Positions 6,325 through 15,597 are shown, numbered from the stretch's first letter. The stretch: DNA of 64,000 bases from CAVUWL01 sp963787415 (GCA_963787415.1 CAWBCO010000003.1:248001-312000); one strand, 5' to 3'. Notes: generated from the sequence alone by a model not told the origin. Made by a program: numbers and translations.

Positions 6325-8601
6325 ATGACTTCCCGAGTTGACATGCACTGTCATTCCAGCGCCTCGCAGCTGACTCGCCTTGGAGTTCAACGTTCGTTGG
6401 GGTTGCCCGAGTGCGCGACCCCGCCGCAGGAGGTCTATGAACTGGCCAAGCGGCGCGGGATGGATTTCGTCACGATCACCGACCACGACACGATTGCCGG
6501 TGCTCTGGAGCTTGCCGGGTGCTCTGATTTCTTTATCTCTGAGGAGCTCACCGCCCGCTTTGCCGGCGAGCCCCAGACGGTTCACCTGCTTTGCTACGGA
6601 ATTACCCCCGAAGACCACGAGTGGCTGCAGGCCCACCGCGGCGATCTCGAGGCCTGCGCCGCCCACCTTCAAGAGCAGGAGATCATCTGCGCACTCGCGC
6701 ACCCCTTCTATAACGTCGGTGCGCCCCTGACCCCGCGCCACCGCCGCCGTCTGGCGGAGCTTTTCCCGATCTGGGAGGTGCGCAACGGCTCGCGGGCGGC
6801 GGAGCTAAACATGCCGGCCGCCGTCTACGTCGAGACTCACGGCGGGACCGCCATCGCCGGCTCCGACGACCACGCCGGCGTCGATATCGGCCGCACCTTC
6901 ACCGAGGCGCCGGCCGCTGGGACGCCGGAAGAGTTTCTGGGCCACCTGCGCCTCGGCGCGGCGCTGGCGGCGGGGGAACAGGGAAGCGCCGCCAAGTGGA
7001 CCCATGCCGCGGTCGCGCTGGCCAGCCGCGCCCTGGTCCTCGGCTCGGCCGCGGCCACCGAGCTTGAGCCGACGCCAGCCGCGGTCTTTAAGATCGCCGA
7101 GCGCGCGATCGGCGAGGGAGCCGCCCGCGAGGGAAAGGTCGCCACCGATATCGGTCCCGAGGACGCCCGCGGCCTGCTCGAGGCCTGGCTTGCCGGGGTC
7201 GGACTGCGGATGCGGGGTCGGGAGCTGCTCGACTATTTTCAATCTGAGGGCTTCTCCCACGCCGACCTCTACCGCCGCGCGCGGCGAACCCACGAGCACC
7301 GCCTGCGCAGCGCCGTAAAAAGCGGCAGCCAGGCTATCTCTCGCCGCCAGCCCGCGGTCGCCCTCAGCGGCTTGTTTGAGGCGCTGGTGCCGGCAGTTCC
7401 CTACGCGCCCGCGACCGCCTTCCTCGCCGCCGAGAAAGCGAAGCTGAAGGTCGCCGATGATCGCCCTCGGCGAGTAGCGGTGATCGCCGACGGGATCGAG
7501 GCGATGCACGGCGTTACCCATACGATTGAACAGATCCGCGAGCGTGGTGTGCCGGGCTTTGAGGTCGAGGTGCTCGGCACCGATGCCGGTGTCGACCGCC
7601 GTCTGCCTGCCGTCGCCGAGCTTGAGATTCCCTTTTATCGGGGGATGAGGCTCGGAGTACCGAGCCTCCCGGACCTGGTCGAGGCGCTCGCCGAGGGTCG
7701 CTATGACCTCCTCCACGTGACGGCCCCGGGGCCGGCTGGAATCGCCTCGACCCTGCTCAGCCGAATCGCCGGGCTGCCCCTGCTCGGCAGCTACCACACC
7801 GAGCTCGCCTCCTACGCCGGCCTGCGCAGCGGCGATCGCGAGCTTCAGTCAATCGCCGAGACTGCCCTCGGCGCCTTCTACAGCGTTCCCTCCGTCCTGC
7901 TCTCACCGAGTCCCGCCGCTGACCGCTCGCTGCTCGGGCTAGGCGCCGAGGCCTCGCGGTTCGGGCGTTGGGAGCGCGGCGTCGACACCTCTCGTTTTGA
8001 ACCAGGCAAGGCCAGGCGTGAGGTCTACCCCGGCGAGCTCAGAGTCCTCTACGCCGGGCGCCTCACCCGCGAGAAGGGAATCGAGTTGCTCGCCGAGAGC
8101 TTCCTCCGCGCCCGCCGCGCCGACCCCCGCCTTCACCTGCTGCTTGCCGGCGGCGGCCCCGAGGAGGGCGAGCTGAGGGCCCGCTTGGGTGATCGGGCGA
8201 CCTTCTTGGGTTGGCTCGATGGTGAGGAGCTGGCCCGCGCCTACGCGAGCGCCGACGTCTTCTTGTTTTGCAGCCAAACCGACACCTATGGGCAGGCGAT
8301 CCTCGAGGCAGGTGCGAGCGGGCTGGCGACAATCGCGGTCGCCGAGGGCGGCCCCGCGGCGTTGATCGAGAATCGCCACACGGGGATTCTCTGTCGTCCC
8401 GATCCTGACCATATTGCCGCCAGCTTGCTCCAGCTTGCCTCATCTCCCTCGCTGCGCCGACGCCTCGGCGCAGCAGCAGTTCTCACCGCCCGCTCACGCT
8501 CCTGGGAGCGCGCCCTGGGTCAGCTCGCCGCCGGCTATCGCCGCGCGCTTGAGCCCAGCGCCCGCGCCGGGTCAGGGCAGGCCTTCGCCCAGGCCGCCTG
8601 A
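6325..8601 (+). CDS. PHP-domain / GT4 glycosyltransferase fusion protein
   Basis: A 758-aa two-part protein. Residues about 1-240 form a PHP metallophosphoesterase-like domain with its usual metal motifs: DMHCHSS, ITDHDT, ALAHPF and SDDHAG. Residues about 380-745 form a GT-B fold family-4 glycosyltransferase (start AVIADGIEAMHGVTHT; YAGRLTREKGIELL; donor-site region QAILEAGASGLATIAVAEGG). GT4 enzymes of this kind make glycolipids or other glycoconjugates from nucleotide sugars. It has its own PHO-box-like promoter and lies between ppx and ppk1. I infer that it may make phosphorus-free glycolipids during phosphate starvation, with the PHP part hydrolysing a phosphoester. The substrates are unknown. 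Confidence 0.85.
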   Translation: MTSRVDMHCHSSASQLTRLGVQRSLGLPECATPPQEVYELAKRRGMDFVTITDHDTIAGALELAGCSDFFISEELTARFAGEPQTVHLLCYGITPEDHEWLQAHRGDLEACAAHLQEQEIICALAHPFYNVGAPLTPRHRRRLAELFPIWEVRNGSRAAELNMPAAVYVETHGGTAIAGSDDHAGVDIGRTFTEAPAAGTPEEFLGHLRLGAALAAGEQGSAAKWTHAAVALASRALVLGSAAATELEPTPAAVFKIAERAIGEGAAREGKVATDIGPEDARGLLEAWLAGVGLRMRGRELLDYFQSEGFSHADLYRRARRTHEHRLRSAVKSGSQAISRRQPAVALSGLFEALVPAVPYAPATAFLAAEKAKLKVADDRPRRVAVIADGIEAMHGVTHTIEQIRERGVPGFEVEVLGTDAGVDRRLPAVAELEIPFYRGMRLGVPSLPDLVEALAEGRYDLLHVTAPGPAGIASTLLSRIAGLPLLGSYHTELASYAGLRSGDRELQSIAETALGAFYSVPSVLLSPSPAADRSLLGLGAEASRFGRWERGVDTSRFEPGKARREVYPGELRVLYAGRLTREKGIELLAESFLRARRADPRLHLLLAGGGPEEGELRARLGDRATFLGWLDGEELARAYASADVFLFCSQTDTYGQAILEAGASGLATIAVAEGGPAALIENRHTGILCRPDPDHIAASLLQLASSPSLRRRLGAAAVLTARSRSWERALGQLAAGYRRALEPSARAGSGQAFAQAA

Positions 8602-8620
8602 GCCTTGGAAGGCTCCGGCC

Positions 8621-10723
8621 GTGCCTCAGTACGATGGCTTGATCGACGATCCCGCTCTTTACTTCAATCGCGAGCTTTCCTGGCTTGACTTCAATCAGCG
8701 GGTGCTCGAGCTCGCCGAGGAGAGCGAGGTGCCGCTGCTTGAGAGGCTTCGGTTCTGCGCGATCTATGCGTCCAACCTGGATGAGTTCTTCATGGTTCGG
8801 GTCGCGGGCCTGCTCGATCAGCTCGACGCTGGGATCGATGCACGGGGGCCCGACGGGATCGGCCCCGGCGCGCAGATCGATGCGATCCAAGCCCGGGTGC
8901 TGGAGCTCGATCACCGCCTGCACGCCTGCTTTAACGGCATCCTGCGCCCCTCACTGGAGCGGGAGGGGATCAGGATCGTCACCCTGGATACGGCGAGCGC
9001 GGAGGAGCTGGCTGAAATCGAGGTCCGCTTCCACGAGCAGGTCTTTCCGACCCTGACTCCGCTGGTGGTCGGACTCGGTCGCCCCTTCCCCTACATCTCC
9101 AACCTCTCGCTCAGCCTCGGCGTGTTACTTCGGGATCGCGAGAGCGGGGTCGAGATCATCGCCAGGGTCAAGGTGCCAAAGGAGTTGCTCGGGCGTTTCA
9201 CGGCGGTCGGTGAGAGCGGCACCGCTCTGGTCCCGCTCGAGGAGGCGATCGCCGCCAATCTCGATGCCCTCTTCCCCGGCACCGAGGTTGTCGATCACGG
9301 CTATTTCCGGGTCACCCGCGACGCCGATTTCACGGTCAGCGATGAGGCCGATGATCTGCTTCAGGCGGTTCAGGATGAGATCCGTCGCCGCCGCTTCGGT
9401 GAGGTCGTGCGGCTTGAGATCGCGGCCGGGATGAACCCCAAGCTGCGCGAGCAGCTGATCGATGCCCTGCGCCTGGAAGACCGCGAGGTCTATGACGTCG
9501 ACGGTTTGATCGACCTCGCCGATCTAACCGAGGTCGCCGACGTCTCCGGTCACGCGGAGCTTCGCTACCCGCCCTGGTCCCCGGTCACCCAGCCCCGCTT
9601 GCAGGGCGAGGACGATGAGCCGGTTGAGATGTTCGCGACGATCCGCCAGGGCGACCTCTTGGTCCACCATCCATATGAATCCTTCACCACCTCGGTCGAG
9701 CGCTTCGTCGAGCAGGCGGTCGCCGATCCCGATGTCTTGGCGATCAAGCAGACCGTTTACCGCACCAGCGATGACTCGCCCCTGGTGCCATCGCTGATCC
9801 GCGCCTCCGAACGCGGCAAGCAGGCGGTCTGCATGGTCGAGCTGAAGGCCCGCTTTGACGAGGAGGCAAATATCCACTGGGCCAAGTCGCTGGAGGAGGC
9901 GGGAGTGCACGTGGTCTACGGAATCCCCGGGCTGAAGACCCACGTCAAGGCGATCGTGGTCGCTCGCCGCGAGGGCGACCGGGTGCGCGAGTACGTCCAC
10001 ATCGGGACCGGCAACTACCACCCGAAGACGGCCCGTCTGTATACCGACTTCGGCCTCTTCACCGCCGATCCAGAGATCGGCGCCGACGTCGCCGAGATGT
10101 TCAACTTTCTGACCGGCTATGGCCGTCCGGCCAAATACCGAAAGGTGCTGGTCTCCCCAACCACGATGCGCGACAGGATCATCGGCGAGATCGAGGCCAC
10201 GGTTGAGGCACACCGAGACGGCGAGGTCGCGCGGATCGCGTTGAAGATGAACTCACTGGTCGACGCAGGGTGCATCCGGGCGCTCTATGAGGCCTCAAGG
10301 GCGGGGGTTCGGGTCGACCTCAACGTGAGGGGCATATGTTGCCTGCGTCCCGGGGTCCCCGGGATCTCAGAGAACATCCGGGTCCTCTCAATCGTCGGGC
10401 GCTTCCTCGAGCACTCGCGCGTTTACTCCTTTCAGCGCGGTGAAAAGACGAAGGTCTTTATGGGCTCCGCCGACCTGATGCCGCGCAACCTCGACAGCCG
10501 GGTGGAGCTGGTTACGCCGGTTGAGGACGTCGATCTCCGCGCCCAGATGCTCGACGTGTTGGAGCGCTGCTTCGCCGACAATGCGAATTCCTGGGAGCTG
10601 GATTCCGATGGCAGATGGACCCGACTCAGCGCTCCCGAGGGCGAGCTTCGCAGCGTCCAGGCCGAGCTTCGCGAGAGCCACGCGGCGGGAGCGGCCGAGC
10701 AGCTTGCCCCCAGTGCGGGCTGA
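8621..10723 (+). CDS. ppk1: Polyphosphate kinase 1
   Basis: Polymerises the gamma-phosphate of ATP into polyphosphate, reversibly. The GTG at 8621 gives 700 aa with the typical start LYFNRELSWLDFNQRVLELA and has GGAAGG 8 nt upstream; a longer frame would run back over the preceding gene. Domains in order are N-terminal helical, head, and two phospholipase-D-like catalytic domains. The region YVHIGTGNYHPKTARLYTD contains the His that is autophosphorylated. Together with ppx upstream it makes a synthesis/degradation pair, followed closely by a second phosphate-uptake system. Confidence 0.96.
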   Translation: MPQYDGLIDDPALYFNRELSWLDFNQRVLELAEESEVPLLERLRFCAIYASNLDEFFMVRVAGLLDQLDAGIDARGPDGIGPGAQIDAIQARVLELDHRLHACFNGILRPSLEREGIRIVTLDTASAEELAEIEVRFHEQVFPTLTPLVVGLGRPFPYISNLSLSLGVLLRDRESGVEIIARVKVPKELLGRFTAVGESGTALVPLEEAIAANLDALFPGTEVVDHGYFRVTRDADFTVSDEADDLLQAVQDEIRRRRFGEVVRLEIAAGMNPKLREQLIDALRLEDREVYDVDGLIDLADLTEVADVSGHAELRYPPWSPVTQPRLQGEDDEPVEMFATIRQGDLLVHHPYESFTTSVERFVEQAVADPDVLAIKQTVYRTSDDSPLVPSLIRASERGKQAVCMVELKARFDEEANIHWAKSLEEAGVHVVYGIPGLKTHVKAIVVARREGDRVREYVHIGTGNYHPKTARLYTDFGLFTADPEIGADVAEMFNFLTGYGRPAKYRKVLVSPTTMRDRIIGEIEATVEAHRDGEVARIALKMNSLVDAGCIRALYEASRAGVRVDLNVRGICCLRPGVPGISENIRVLSIVGRFLEHSRVYSFQRGEKTKVFMGSADLMPRNLDSRVELVTPVEDVDLRAQMLDVLERCFADNANSWELDSDGRWTRLSAPEGELRSVQAELRESHAAGAAEQLAPSAG

Positions 10724-10758
10724 TCGGCTGAGGCCGGCTCGACGGCTAGGATTGCTCG

Positions 10759-11379
10759 GTGGCGCGTCTCTCGTTTTTGCCCCGCGATAGCACCTTCTTC
10801 GATCTCTTCATCGAAGCTGGACAAAACACCGTGCACGCCTCCCGCCTGCTTGATCAGATGATGAACTCATGGCCCGATGAGGGCGGACTTTCAGCCGAGA
10901 TCGTGAAGGCCGAGCAGGAGGGGGACCGGATCACCCATGACATCGTGCAGCGACTCAACTCGACCTTTGTAACCCCGATTGATCGCGAGGACATCTACGG
11001 TTTGGCGACCCGGATGGATGACATCGTCGACCACACCGAGGAGGCGGCTGATTTTCTCGGCCTCTACAAGATCGAGGCACCGATGGCCCAGGCCCAGGCC
11101 CTCACCGAGGTCTTGGTCGGAGCCTGCGAGCAGCTCTCTGAGGGGCTTGGACACCTGCGCGAGTTCAAGGATCTCGATCGCTACTGGATCGAGATCCATC
11201 GGCTTGAGAATGAGGGGGATCGGATCTCACGCGACGCGGTCGCCTCGCTCTTTTCCAATGGGATCGACCCGATGGTCGTGATTCGCTGGAAGGACATGTT
11301 CGCCGTTTTGGAGAACGCGATCGACGCCACCGAGACCGCCGCCCAGATCATCGAGGGCATCGTGATCAAAAACTCGTGA
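10759..11379 (+). CDS. PhoU-like DUF47 protein, Pit accessory
   Basis: A 206-aa helical protein of the PhoU-related DUF47 family (start FDLFIEAGQNTVHASRLL; EQEGDRITHDIVQRLNSTFVTPIDREDIYGLATRMDDIVD). Such proteins are usually encoded next to, and overlapping, a Pit-type phosphate transporter and are thought to gate it. Here the stop overlaps the Pit start by 4 nt. The GTG start lies 36 nt after ppk1. It is distinct from the true PhoU at 4361, so the locus has two PhoU-fold regulators, one per transporter. Confidence 0.92.
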   Translation: MARLSFLPRDSTFFDLFIEAGQNTVHASRLLDQMMNSWPDEGGLSAEIVKAEQEGDRITHDIVQRLNSTFVTPIDREDIYGLATRMDDIVDHTEEAADFLGLYKIEAPMAQAQALTEVLVGACEQLSEGLGHLREFKDLDRYWIEIHRLENEGDRISRDAVASLFSNGIDPMVVIRWKDMFAVLENAIDATETAAQIIEGIVIKNS

Positions 11380-12485
11380 GCTCCGATGCGATCCTGACGC
11401 TGGTCATCGTTGCGGCGCTGGGCTTCGCCTTTAGCAACGGGTTCCACGACACCTTTGATGTGATCGCGACGGTGATCTCCACCGGCGCCGCACCGTCTCA
11501 GGTGGCGATCGCAAGCGCCGCCCTGCTCAATTTCCTCGGCGCCTTCATCTCGGTGGCGGTGGCTGCGACCGTCGCCCACGATGTCATCGACGCCGCAGCG
11601 ATCACCCCCAGCGTGGTCTTTGCAGGGCTGATCGGGGCGATCGCCTGGAATCTGGCGACCTGGTACCTCAACCTTCCCTCCAGCTCCTCCCACGCACTGA
11701 TCGGCGGGTTGGTCGGGGCCACCCTGGCTGGGGCCGGAAGTAGCGCGGTGCTGGGGGGCGGGTTGCTTGACAAAGTGCTGTTGCCGGCGCTGGTCGCGCC
11801 GCCGCTGGCCTTTGGGCTCGGTGGGCTCTTGATCGTCGCCATCTACCGCGCCGTCGGAGGGCGCCGGCCGGGTCCGGTGACGCGTGGCTTCCGTCGCGCC
11901 CAGATCCTCTCGGGCGGATTGCTGGCCTTTGCCCATGGCGCCAACGACGCGCAAAAGACGATGGGGGTGATCACCCTGGCGCTGATCGCCAACGGGACCC
12001 TCGGCGCCGGCGCCTCGCCTCCGCTCTGGGCGATCGTTGCCGCAGCGGCAGCGATCGCCCTCGGCACCTACTGTGGGGCCTGGCGCTTCATGGGCGCGAG
12101 CGGGGCACGGATCATCAAGATGGACGCCGCGCAGGCGTTCTCTGCTCAGGCGGCGGGTGCAGCGACGATTCTGGTCTCCACTTTCCTTGGTTTTCCGATC
12201 TCGACCACGCACGCGATCAGCGGTGGGGTGATGGGGGCGGGGGCGGCCAAGCGGGTCTCTGCGGTGCGCTGGGGAGTTGCCGGCAACATCGTTGCCGCCT
12301 GGCTCCTCACCCTGCCCGCGACGGCGGCGATCGGCGCTGCGGTCTATGGCCTGGCGAGAATCTTTGGTACCGGGGCCTTGGGGCCAGCGCTGGTCACCGT
12401 GATTGCGCTCGCCCTGATCGCCGTCGCCCTCGCCCACCGCTCCCAATCTCAACCCTCGCCCGCCCGGGTCGAGCCGGTTCCCTGA
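11376..12485 (+). CDS. Low-affinity inorganic phosphate transporter, Pit family
   Basis: A 369-aa polytopic membrane protein that symports metal-phosphate complexes. It carries the two inverted PHO4 signature regions, FAFSNGFHDTFDVIATVIST near the start and FAHGANDAQKTMGVI in the middle, plus paired loops with SSSSHALIGG and ISTTHAISGG. The GTG start overlaps the accessory gene (GTGA), so the two are probably made together. This gives the organism a constitutive route beside the inducible Pst importer. Confidence 0.95.
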   Translation: MSSDAILTLVIVAALGFAFSNGFHDTFDVIATVISTGAAPSQVAIASAALLNFLGAFISVAVAATVAHDVIDAAAITPSVVFAGLIGAIAWNLATWYLNLPSSSSHALIGGLVGATLAGAGSSAVLGGGLLDKVLLPALVAPPLAFGLGGLLIVAIYRAVGGRRPGPVTRGFRRAQILSGGLLAFAHGANDAQKTMGVITLALIANGTLGAGASPPLWAIVAAAAAIALGTYCGAWRFMGASGARIIKMDAAQAFSAQAAGAATILVSTFLGFPISTTHAISGGVMGAGAAKRVSAVRWGVAGNIVAAWLLTLPATAAIGAAVYGLARIFGTGALGPALVTVIALALIAVALAHRSQSQPSPARVEPVP

Positions 12486-12511
12486 GCAGCCGCTGGCCTA
12501 CAATCGGGTCC

Positions 12512-12862
12512 ATGCGCACCGCGCGTGATGTAGCGATCATCATGGCCCTCGCCTTCGGAGTCGCTTTCGCGCCCGCCGGTGGAAACATTGCCGAAGCGGT
12601 GCTGACCGCGCTGACGATGGGATTCCTGGCCGCGATCGCCTGGATGGTCTACAACCTGAGCCGCCGCAATCAGCTCACCCTGGCGACCCTGAGCGACTCC
12701 CGACGGGCGATTCTCTACGGGGCTCTGGGAATGCTCGCGTTGCTGATCGCCGGTACCGAAAAGCTCTTCTCAAGTGGTGGTGGAACCCTTGCCTGGATCC
12801 TCCTCTTCGGGGTCTCGGTGGCGGCCATCTGGCGGATCTGGGTCGAGGCGAACTCCTACTGA
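12512..12862 (+). CDS. Small membrane protein of unknown function
   Basis: A 116-aa protein with about four predicted membrane segments (roughly residues 7-24, 29-48, 66-84 and 89-107) joined by short basic or acidic loops (YNLSRRNQLT, SDSRRA). It follows the Pit transporter by 26 nt on the same strand and may be its last operon member. I do not recognise a family and assign no function. Confidence 0.6.
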   Translation: MRTARDVAIIMALAFGVAFAPAGGNIAEAVLTALTMGFLAAIAWMVYNLSRRNQLTLATLSDSRRAILYGALGMLALLIAGTEKLFSSGGGTLAWILLFGVSVAAIWRIWVEANSY

Positions 12863-13133
12863 ATGAAGTGAAGAAGCGCCTCTGCGCTGGCGGGCGCAAG
12901 GCACTTCCGCTGAACTGATCGATCCAGGCGCACCCTCCGAGGGGGGAGGACTTGAGCGCCTCACCGATCCGAGTCAGCGCTCGCCGCCCCCGAACCGATG
13001 AAAGGCGCTCGCCTCGCCTCGATCAGCGCCAGCGCCACGGCCCCGAGACAGGCCTGCTCGGCGGGCGCTGGGGAGCGCAGCCCAGGCGCAAGCTCCTGCT
13101 CCTCGATCGGTTCGTTGGCAGCTGGCGCTCGGC

Positions 13134-13481
13134 TTAGCCGAGCTCGATCGCACGCATCGTGTGCTGGTCGGGGAGCTTGGCCAGGATGCTTTGCAAGATC
13201 GCCCGCTCTCCGCCTTTTTCGCGCACCCCGTCATCGAGCAGCAATTTGAGCCCGGTATGGGTGATTTTCATCTGCTGGGGCGCCAGTGAAATCGTCTTGA
13301 TCGAGTGCTCCCAGGGTGAATCCGGCAGCTTCGCGAGAACCTCGCGTGCCAATCGCCGGATCTGGGGCTCGTGCGCCTCATCAGAAATCAGCAGCCGCAG
13401 TGCCGTCGCGATGACTGGGACCTCCTCCTCACGCAGGAGGAGGTCAAACGGCGGTTCGGGCGAGATGGCTGGGTCGGTCAC
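13134..13481 (-). CDS. Hypothetical protein with an internal repeat
   Basis: A 115-aa soluble, helix-rich protein of unknown family. Two halves resemble each other: ALRLLISDEAHEPQI..LAREVLAKLPD and GLKLLLDDGVREKGG..AILQSILAKLPD, each followed by a short segment ending in an I-S-L or I-E-L motif. This suggests a tandem duplication of a ~45-residue unit. It stands alone, convergent with the phosphate locus. The 271 bp between it and the previous gene hold nothing I recognise. Confidence 0.6.
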   Translation of the reverse strand: MTDPAISPEPPFDLLLREEEVPVIATALRLLISDEAHEPQIRRLAREVLAKLPDSPWEHSIKTISLAPQQMKITHTGLKLLLDDGVREKGGERAILQSILAKLPDQHTMRAIELG

Positions 13482-13639
13482 GCGGGATCCAAGGTTAACC
13501 GGCCAGCTGACCCAGGGGCCGCGACGGCACGCCGGGTCCGCAGGATCGCCAGCTCAATTCGCAGCGTTCAAGCTCACCGTGCCCGACGGTGGGCGAACGT
13601 GGCCAGGCCGCTGGTTTTGTGCTGACGTAAACTGGGGCA

Positions 13640-14110
13640 ATGGCAGCGGTCGAGGTACAGGGAGTTGAGGGAATGCAGGCGCTGGTCGGTCGTCTCATCG
13701 GCCCCAGTGAGTGGCGGTTGATCAGCCAGAAAGACATCGACGCATTCGCTCAACTTTCGGGCGATGACCAGTGGATACACGTCGATGTCGAGAAGGCAAA
13801 GGCTGAGAGCCCCTTCGGCACGACGATCGCGCACGGCAACCTCACGCTCTCCTTGGTCGACGGCTTCCGCAAAGAACTGATCGCCTCCACCGGCTTCGCC
13901 CTGGGGGTCAATTACGGGTGGGACAGAATCAGGTTCCCCGCTCCGGTCCCGGTCGACTCTCGGGTTCGGGGCCGCGCCGAGGTCGTCTCAGTCGAGGAGG
14001 TCGGCGACTGGTGGCAGGTCATAACTCGCTTCACCCTTGAGGTCGAGGGAAACGAGAAGCCCTGCTTCGTGGGCGACAGCGTCACCCGCGTGATGGCGGC
14101 GACCGGCTGA
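13640..14110 (+). CDS. MaoC-like (R)-specific enoyl-CoA hydratase
   Basis: Hot-dog fold dehydratase of about 145-156 aa. It has the hydratase-2 motif FAQLSGDDQWIHVD, where Asp and His form the catalytic dyad, followed by SPFGTTIAHGNLTLSL. It probably hydrates enoyl-CoA in fatty acid or polyester metabolism. Two starts are possible: ATG 13640, or ATG 13673 with a better ribosome site (GAGGGA) just upstream. The downstream ATG would start close to the conserved core. No operon partner is evident. Confidence 0.88.
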   Translation: MAAVEVQGVEGMQALVGRLIGPSEWRLISQKDIDAFAQLSGDDQWIHVDVEKAKAESPFGTTIAHGNLTLSLVDGFRKELIASTGFALGVNYGWDRIRFPAPVPVDSRVRGRAEVVSVEEVGDWWQVITRFTLEVEGNEKPCFVGDSVTRVMAATG

Positions 14111-14257
14111 GTGCCACCATCGCAATCGGCGCTTTGGCCCAAGGCGCTCAGCGGGACTGATCGGGGGGCTCGCCAATGGCGGCGCCCCAACTTTGGCACC
14201 GGGGTTTGAGCGGTGCCGCGGGCGGACTGGCCCGAGCGCGACACAGATCCAAACCAA

Positions 14258-14701
14258 CTACTTGACGATGAGCGTCCCTTCCATTCCGGCTTCGCGATGC
14301 CCGGGCACGGTGCAGAAGTACTGGTAGGTGCCGGCCTTCAGATTGCTCAGACTCAGGGTGGTGGAGGTTTCGGCGATCAGTTCGGATTTCCCGATCGTCT
14401 TGCCGCTGGAGTCTTCGACCGCGATGTCGTGAGAGAGTCCCTGCGGATTCTTGAATTCGATTGTCAGGTTTCCTGGTTTTGCAGTGAGCTTGCTCGGCAC
14501 GTAGGAAAGCTGTCCGTTGGGGTTGGCTTCGACCTTCAGGGTCTGCCCGGACGCGCTTGAGGGCTTGGTGGGCGGGGTCGTCGCCGCGGTGGTTTCTGCG
14601 GTTGAGGCGGTGGAGTTCGAAGTCGATGAGCTGCTGCTCCCGCAGGCGGCCAAGGCCACGGAGGCGAGGAGGAGGACGAGTAAAGTTGCGACCTTCTTCA
14701 T
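14258..14701 (-). CDS. Cupredoxin-like lipoprotein
   Basis: A 147-aa exported protein with lipobox LAAC after a hydrophobic signal, a Ser/Thr-rich linker (about residues 20-50), and a plastocyanin/azurin-like domain. The type-1 copper ligands can be seen in order: His in LSHDI, Cys in YQYFCTVPGH, the His of PGH, and Met in AGMEGTL. It would be a membrane-anchored electron carrier outside the cell. The ccm genes elsewhere in the window suggest a cytochrome-based chain it could serve, though they are not adjacent. Confidence 0.88.
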   Translation of the reverse strand: MKKVATLLVLLLASVALAACGSSSSSTSNSTASTAETTAATTPPTKPSSASGQTLKVEANPNGQLSYVPSKLTAKPGNLTIEFKNPQGLSHDIAVEDSSGKTIGKSELIAETSTTLSLSNLKAGTYQYFCTVPGHREAGMEGTLIVK

Positions 14702-14772
14702 TGCGAGCCTTTCCTGGGGAGGCGATTCCAGGGAGACTCTAGCCGGGTAAGCGTCCTCAGCGCGGTGCGGGT

Positions 14773-15597
14773 TCAGCGGCCACTGAACTCGGCTGCTTCT
14801 CCGGCGAAGAATGCCTCGACCCCGGTCCGCAGATCCGCGGTGGCCATGCTGTCGGCAATTCCGTGGCGCTCGAGCTGGAGGTGCTCGGCGAGGCTGTTCT
14901 CGATGCTTTGGCCGCAGAGGATCTTCGCCATCCGCACGTAGTGGGGCGCCTTTGCGGCTAGCTTCTCGGCCTTTTCCCGGGCTCGCTCGCTCAACTCCTC
15001 AGGCGCCACAACCTCAGCGACCAAGCGTTCGCTGAGCGCATCCTCGGCGCTCATGTTGGGGTCGTTGAGGAGGATCTCCAGGGCCCTGCTGGGGCCGACG
15101 ACCCGGGGCAGGAAGTAGGTCATGCCGCCATCGGGGGAGGCCCCGATGCGGCCGTATGCGCAGGCGAAGAAGGCGGACTTCGAGGCGATTCGGGTATCAC
15201 AGGCCAGGGCCAGTGAGAATCCGGCCCCTGCCGCCGGGCCATTGACCGCCGCAATCACGGGGTAGGGAATTCGGCGCAAATCTATGATCGCCTGGTGCAG
15301 CGTTTCTGCCCCGCGACGCACCTCCGCGGGCAGGTCGATCTCCTCCTCCTCGACCCCCTTGCGAAACCAGTTGACGTCTCCGCCGGCGCAAAAGGCCTTG
15401 CCGGCTCCAGTCACGATCAGGGCCCGCAGCGGGGCGCGGTCGGCGAGCCAGGCGAAGGCCGTGGTTAGCTCGACGATCATTTCGGGGCTCATCGCATTGA
15501 AGGCCTCCGGCCGGTCCAGGGTGAGGGTCCCGATCTCTGCATCGACCTCGATTCGCATTGTGCGCAGCTGGGGTGGACTCAGGGTCAGGCTGGTCAT
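14773..15597 (-). CDS. Enoyl-CoA hydratase/isomerase (crotonase) family
   Basis: A 274-aa crotonase-fold protein. The oxyanion-hole segments are GAGKAFCAGGDVNWF and GPAAGAGFSLALACD. The region GRIGASPDGGMTYFLPRVVG has Asp in the Pro-Asp-Gly position and lacks the catalytic Glu found in classical hydratases at the preceding site, resembling PaaG-type isomerases. So an isomerase role is at least as likely as hydration. Its 5' end faces uvrC; the divergent intergenic stretch is only 59 bp and must hold both promoters. Confidence 0.88.
   Translation of the reverse strand: MTSLTLSPPQLRTMRIEVDAEIGTLTLDRPEAFNAMSPEMIVELTTAFAWLADRAPLRALIVTGAGKAFCAGGDVNWFRKGVEEEEIDLPAEVRRGAETLHQAIIDLRRIPYPVIAAVNGPAAGAGFSLALACDTRIASKSAFFACAYGRIGASPDGGMTYFLPRVVGPSRALEILLNDPNMSAEDALSERLVAEVVAPEELSERAREKAEKLAAKAPHYVRMAKILCGQSIENSLAEHLQLERHGIADSMATADLRTGVEAFFAGEAAEFSGR

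Noticed and set aside
8414..8620. Upstream extension of ppk1 overlapping the glycosyltransferase gene
   Set aside because: The extension is Pro/Ala/Ser-rich shadow sequence; GTG 8621 has a ribosome site and starts at the conserved family N-terminus.
12863..13133. Short frames between the small membrane protein and the repeat protein
   Set aside because: All are low-complexity with no ribosome site; nothing supportable.
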